From contig JACZWD010000029.1 of NCBI GenBank assembly GCA_022572335.1, positions 1 to 17,680 on the forward strand: DNA of 17,680 nt, read 5' to 3'. Position numbers and translations under genes: made by a program. The DNA is from Pseudomonadota bacterium (GTDB taxonomy: Bacteria; Pseudomonadota; Alphaproteobacteria; Rhodospirillales; 2-02-FULL-58-16). Below are positions 16,222-17,680 of this stretch, one piece after another; positions within the stretch are counted from its first letter, which is position 1, and every line of letters starts with the position of its first letter. The notes beneath the pieces were generated by a model, which saw only the letters and a program-made list of their open reading frames with translations, did not search any database and was not told where the DNA came from.

Positions 16222-17680
16222 CTAGAACAAATTGTCGAAGACCTGCCGGTTCACGCTCACGGGATAGCGCTTGCGCAGGGCGCCGGCCAGTTGAACCAGC
16301 AAATCGGAACGCATCGATTCCGTGATCTGCGCGCGCAGCGCTTCCAGGCCGTCCTTGTCGGCGAAGGGATCGGCGGCCCGCACTTCCTTGAGCCGCGCCA
16401 CGTCGTAACCGTCGACGGCCCGCGCCATGGTGGCCTCGCCGGGCCTGACCTCGAACAGCCCGCGCACCAGGGCGCCGGGCAGACCACTGGCGGCGGCGCC
16501 GGAGGACCGGGTGAAGGGCTCGGTGGTCTTGATGCCCAGCCTCATTTCGGCGGCGATGGCGGCCAGCGCCACGCCGTCGCGAAGCCGCGCCAGGATGCCT
16601 TCGGCGGTCGCCTTGGCCTTTTCGGCGCGGCGCTCCGCCTTCCACGCCCCGGTGACCTCGGCGCGTATGGAGCCTAGAGGCCTGAGGGCGGGCGGCATGA
16701 CGCTGTCGACCCTGACGATGAAGTACGCGTCCGTGCCCGCTTCGGTGAGCGCGCTTTCCGTATCCTCCGCGGTCTGGAACGCGGTGGCCAGGAACTGGGT
16801 TCCCGGCGGCAGGCCCCGCACCGGATCGCCGCCGGCGCCGCGGCCGCCGCGGTCGATGGCGGGGACCTTGGTCAGCTTCAGGTTAAGCATCGACGCGGCC
16901 TCCTCCAGCGCCGCGCCGCCCCCCAGTTCGTCCTCCAGCCGGTTGGCCAGGTCGACCAGGCCGTCGATGGCCCGGTCCCTGGCGAGTTCGGCGGTGAGCG
17001 CCTGGCGAACCTCGTCAAGTGTCTGCCGGCGCGCCGTCTCCACGTCGACAAGGCGCAGCAGGTGCCACCCCAGCGGGCTTTTCACCGGCTCCCCGTACCC
17101 GCCTTCCTGGAGCGAGAACGCGGCGTCGGCCAGCTCGGGCAGGAGCTGATTCCGGGTGACCCAACCCAGGTCCACGGTTTCGGCGTCCGCGTTCGCCACC
17201 TCCTTGGCCACGCCGGCGAAATCCCGGCCTTCGCCAAGCATGCCATAGGCGCGCCTGGCGGCATCCTCGTCGTCGAGCACCATCATCTGCAGCCGGCGCC
17301 GCTCGGGCCGGTCGAACTCGTCCTCGCGGGCCTCGAAGGCTTCGCGGAGCGCCTCATCGGAGATGGCGATCTCCTTGGCCAGGTCTTCCGCCGTCAGGGT
17401 GACGGCGGTGAGCGCCCGGTACTCGGGCGCGGTGAAGCGGCCCGCGTTGTCCTTGTGAAACGCCGCCAGCGTCTCCTCGTCGGGTTGCGGGATGCCGGTC
17501 ATGGCGCCGTCCGCCACCCTGAGCACGTCGGCGATGCGCTTCTCCTGGCGGTGATTGTACATGGCCGTCACCAGCGTGCGCGGCGCCGCCGCGCCGGCCT
17601 GGACGCTTTCGAGGAACTGGGTCCGCATCAGGTCTCCGCGCACCAGCGCGACGTATCCGTCCTCGGTCAACCGGTTGGAC
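16222..17680 (-). CDS. PpiD/SurA-type peptidyl-prolyl isomerase, C-terminal part (runs off window)
   Basis: This is an open frame of 485 codons entering from the right edge with no start in view; the N-terminal membrane anchor and first part of the chaperone domain lie outside. The first residues, SNRLTEDGYVALVRGDLMRT, match the SurA/PpiD N-terminal chaperone region. A parvulin-like PPIC domain spans roughly 127-215 of the visible part, with DEDAARRAYGMLGEGRDFAG, then LGWVTRNQLLPELADAAFSL and SPLGWHLLRLVDVE. A long helical C-terminal region ends in YPVSVNRQVFDNLF. Proteins of this family are inner-membrane-anchored periplasmic folding factors for secreted proteins. The gene ends 22 bases before trpE; ppiD-like genes preceding trp genes are known in alphaproteobacteria, so the linkage looks ancestral. 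Confidence 0.88.
   Translation of the reverse strand, partial: SNRLTEDGYVALVRGDLMRTQFLESVQAGAAAPRTLVTAMYNHRQEKRIADVLRVADGAMTGIPQPDEETLAAFHKDNAGRFTAPEYRALTAVTLTAEDLAKEIAISDEALREAFEAREDEFDRPERRRLQMMVLDDEDAARRAYGMLGEGRDFAGVAKEVANADAETVDLGWVTRNQLLPELADAAFSLQEGGYGEPVKSPLGWHLLRLVDVETARRQTLDEVRQALTAELARDRAIDGLVDLANRLEDELGGGAALEEAASMLNLKLTKVPAIDRGGRGAGGDPVRGLPPGTQFLATAFQTAEDTESALTEAGTDAYFIVRVDSVMPPALRPLGSIRAEVTGAWKAERRAEKAKATAEGILARLRDGVALAAIAAEMRLGIKTTEPFTRSSGAAASGLPGALVRGLFEVRPGEATMARAVDGYDVARLKEVRAADPFADKDGLEALRAQITESMRSDLLVQLAGALRKRYPVSVNRQVFDNLF

Noticed and set aside
15063..16325. Plus-strand open frame of 420 codons opposite trpE
   Set aside because: Antisense shadow of trpE with histidine- and arginine-rich low-complexity translation.

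Overview
The window looks like chromosome of a high-GC alphaproteobacterium, probably Rhodospirillales-like. This is an inference from a PpiD-type folding factor directly upstream of trpE, separate trpE and trpG genes, a DUF484-xerC pair, a divergent polysaccharide deacetylase and strongly GC-rich codon use. Three stretches are visibly poorer in GC and look acquired: the left end up to about 1.8 kb, a small toxin-antitoxin pair at 10.3-10.9 kb, and an AT-rich membrane-protein gene at 12.95-14.37 kb.

Layout. 1-828 (minus) holds a two-gene cassette: a two-helix membrane protein translationally coupled to a truncated TPR protein. A decayed zinc-ribbon ORF and about 0.9 kb without a recognisable gene follow. 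1850-3597 (minus) is DUF484 plus a XerC-type tyrosine recombinase. At 3670-3938 lies a 269-bp element with 35-bp inverted ends and two large internal hairpins; its end supplies the stop codon of trpC. 3936-6399 (minus) is trpG-trpD-trpC, with ATGA overlaps at both junctions. 6559-10284 (plus) is a copper-resistance unit: a MerR-type promoter with a perfect operator, a Met/His-rich periplasmic protein, a Cu(I) P-type ATPase and CueR. 10314-10917 (minus) is a Doc-type toxin with an unfamiliar basic partner. 11219-12388 (plus) is a divergent polysaccharide deacetylase. 12389-14690 is IS/MITE debris around the AT-rich orphan gene. 14691-17680 (minus) is trpE and the C-terminal part of a PpiD-like protein.

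How it fits together. TrpE and TrpG (anthranilate synthase), TrpD and TrpC carry out the chorismate-to-indole-glycerol-phosphate steps of tryptophan synthesis. All four genes point the same way, but about 8.3 kb of other genes separates trpE from trpG. The simplest reading is that a ppiD-trpE-trpG-trpD-trpC string was broken by accumulated insertions and trpG acquired its own promoter (candidate at 6495-6523). In the copper unit, CueR would sense Cu(I) through C112 and C120, activate the 19-bp-spacer promoter upstream, and so induce the periplasmic binder, the exporter and probably itself. The most unusual structure is the 269-bp hairpin-rich element between trpC and DUF484. The AT-rich orphan membrane protein bracketed by related IS-like ends is the best candidate for an undescribed accessory gene.
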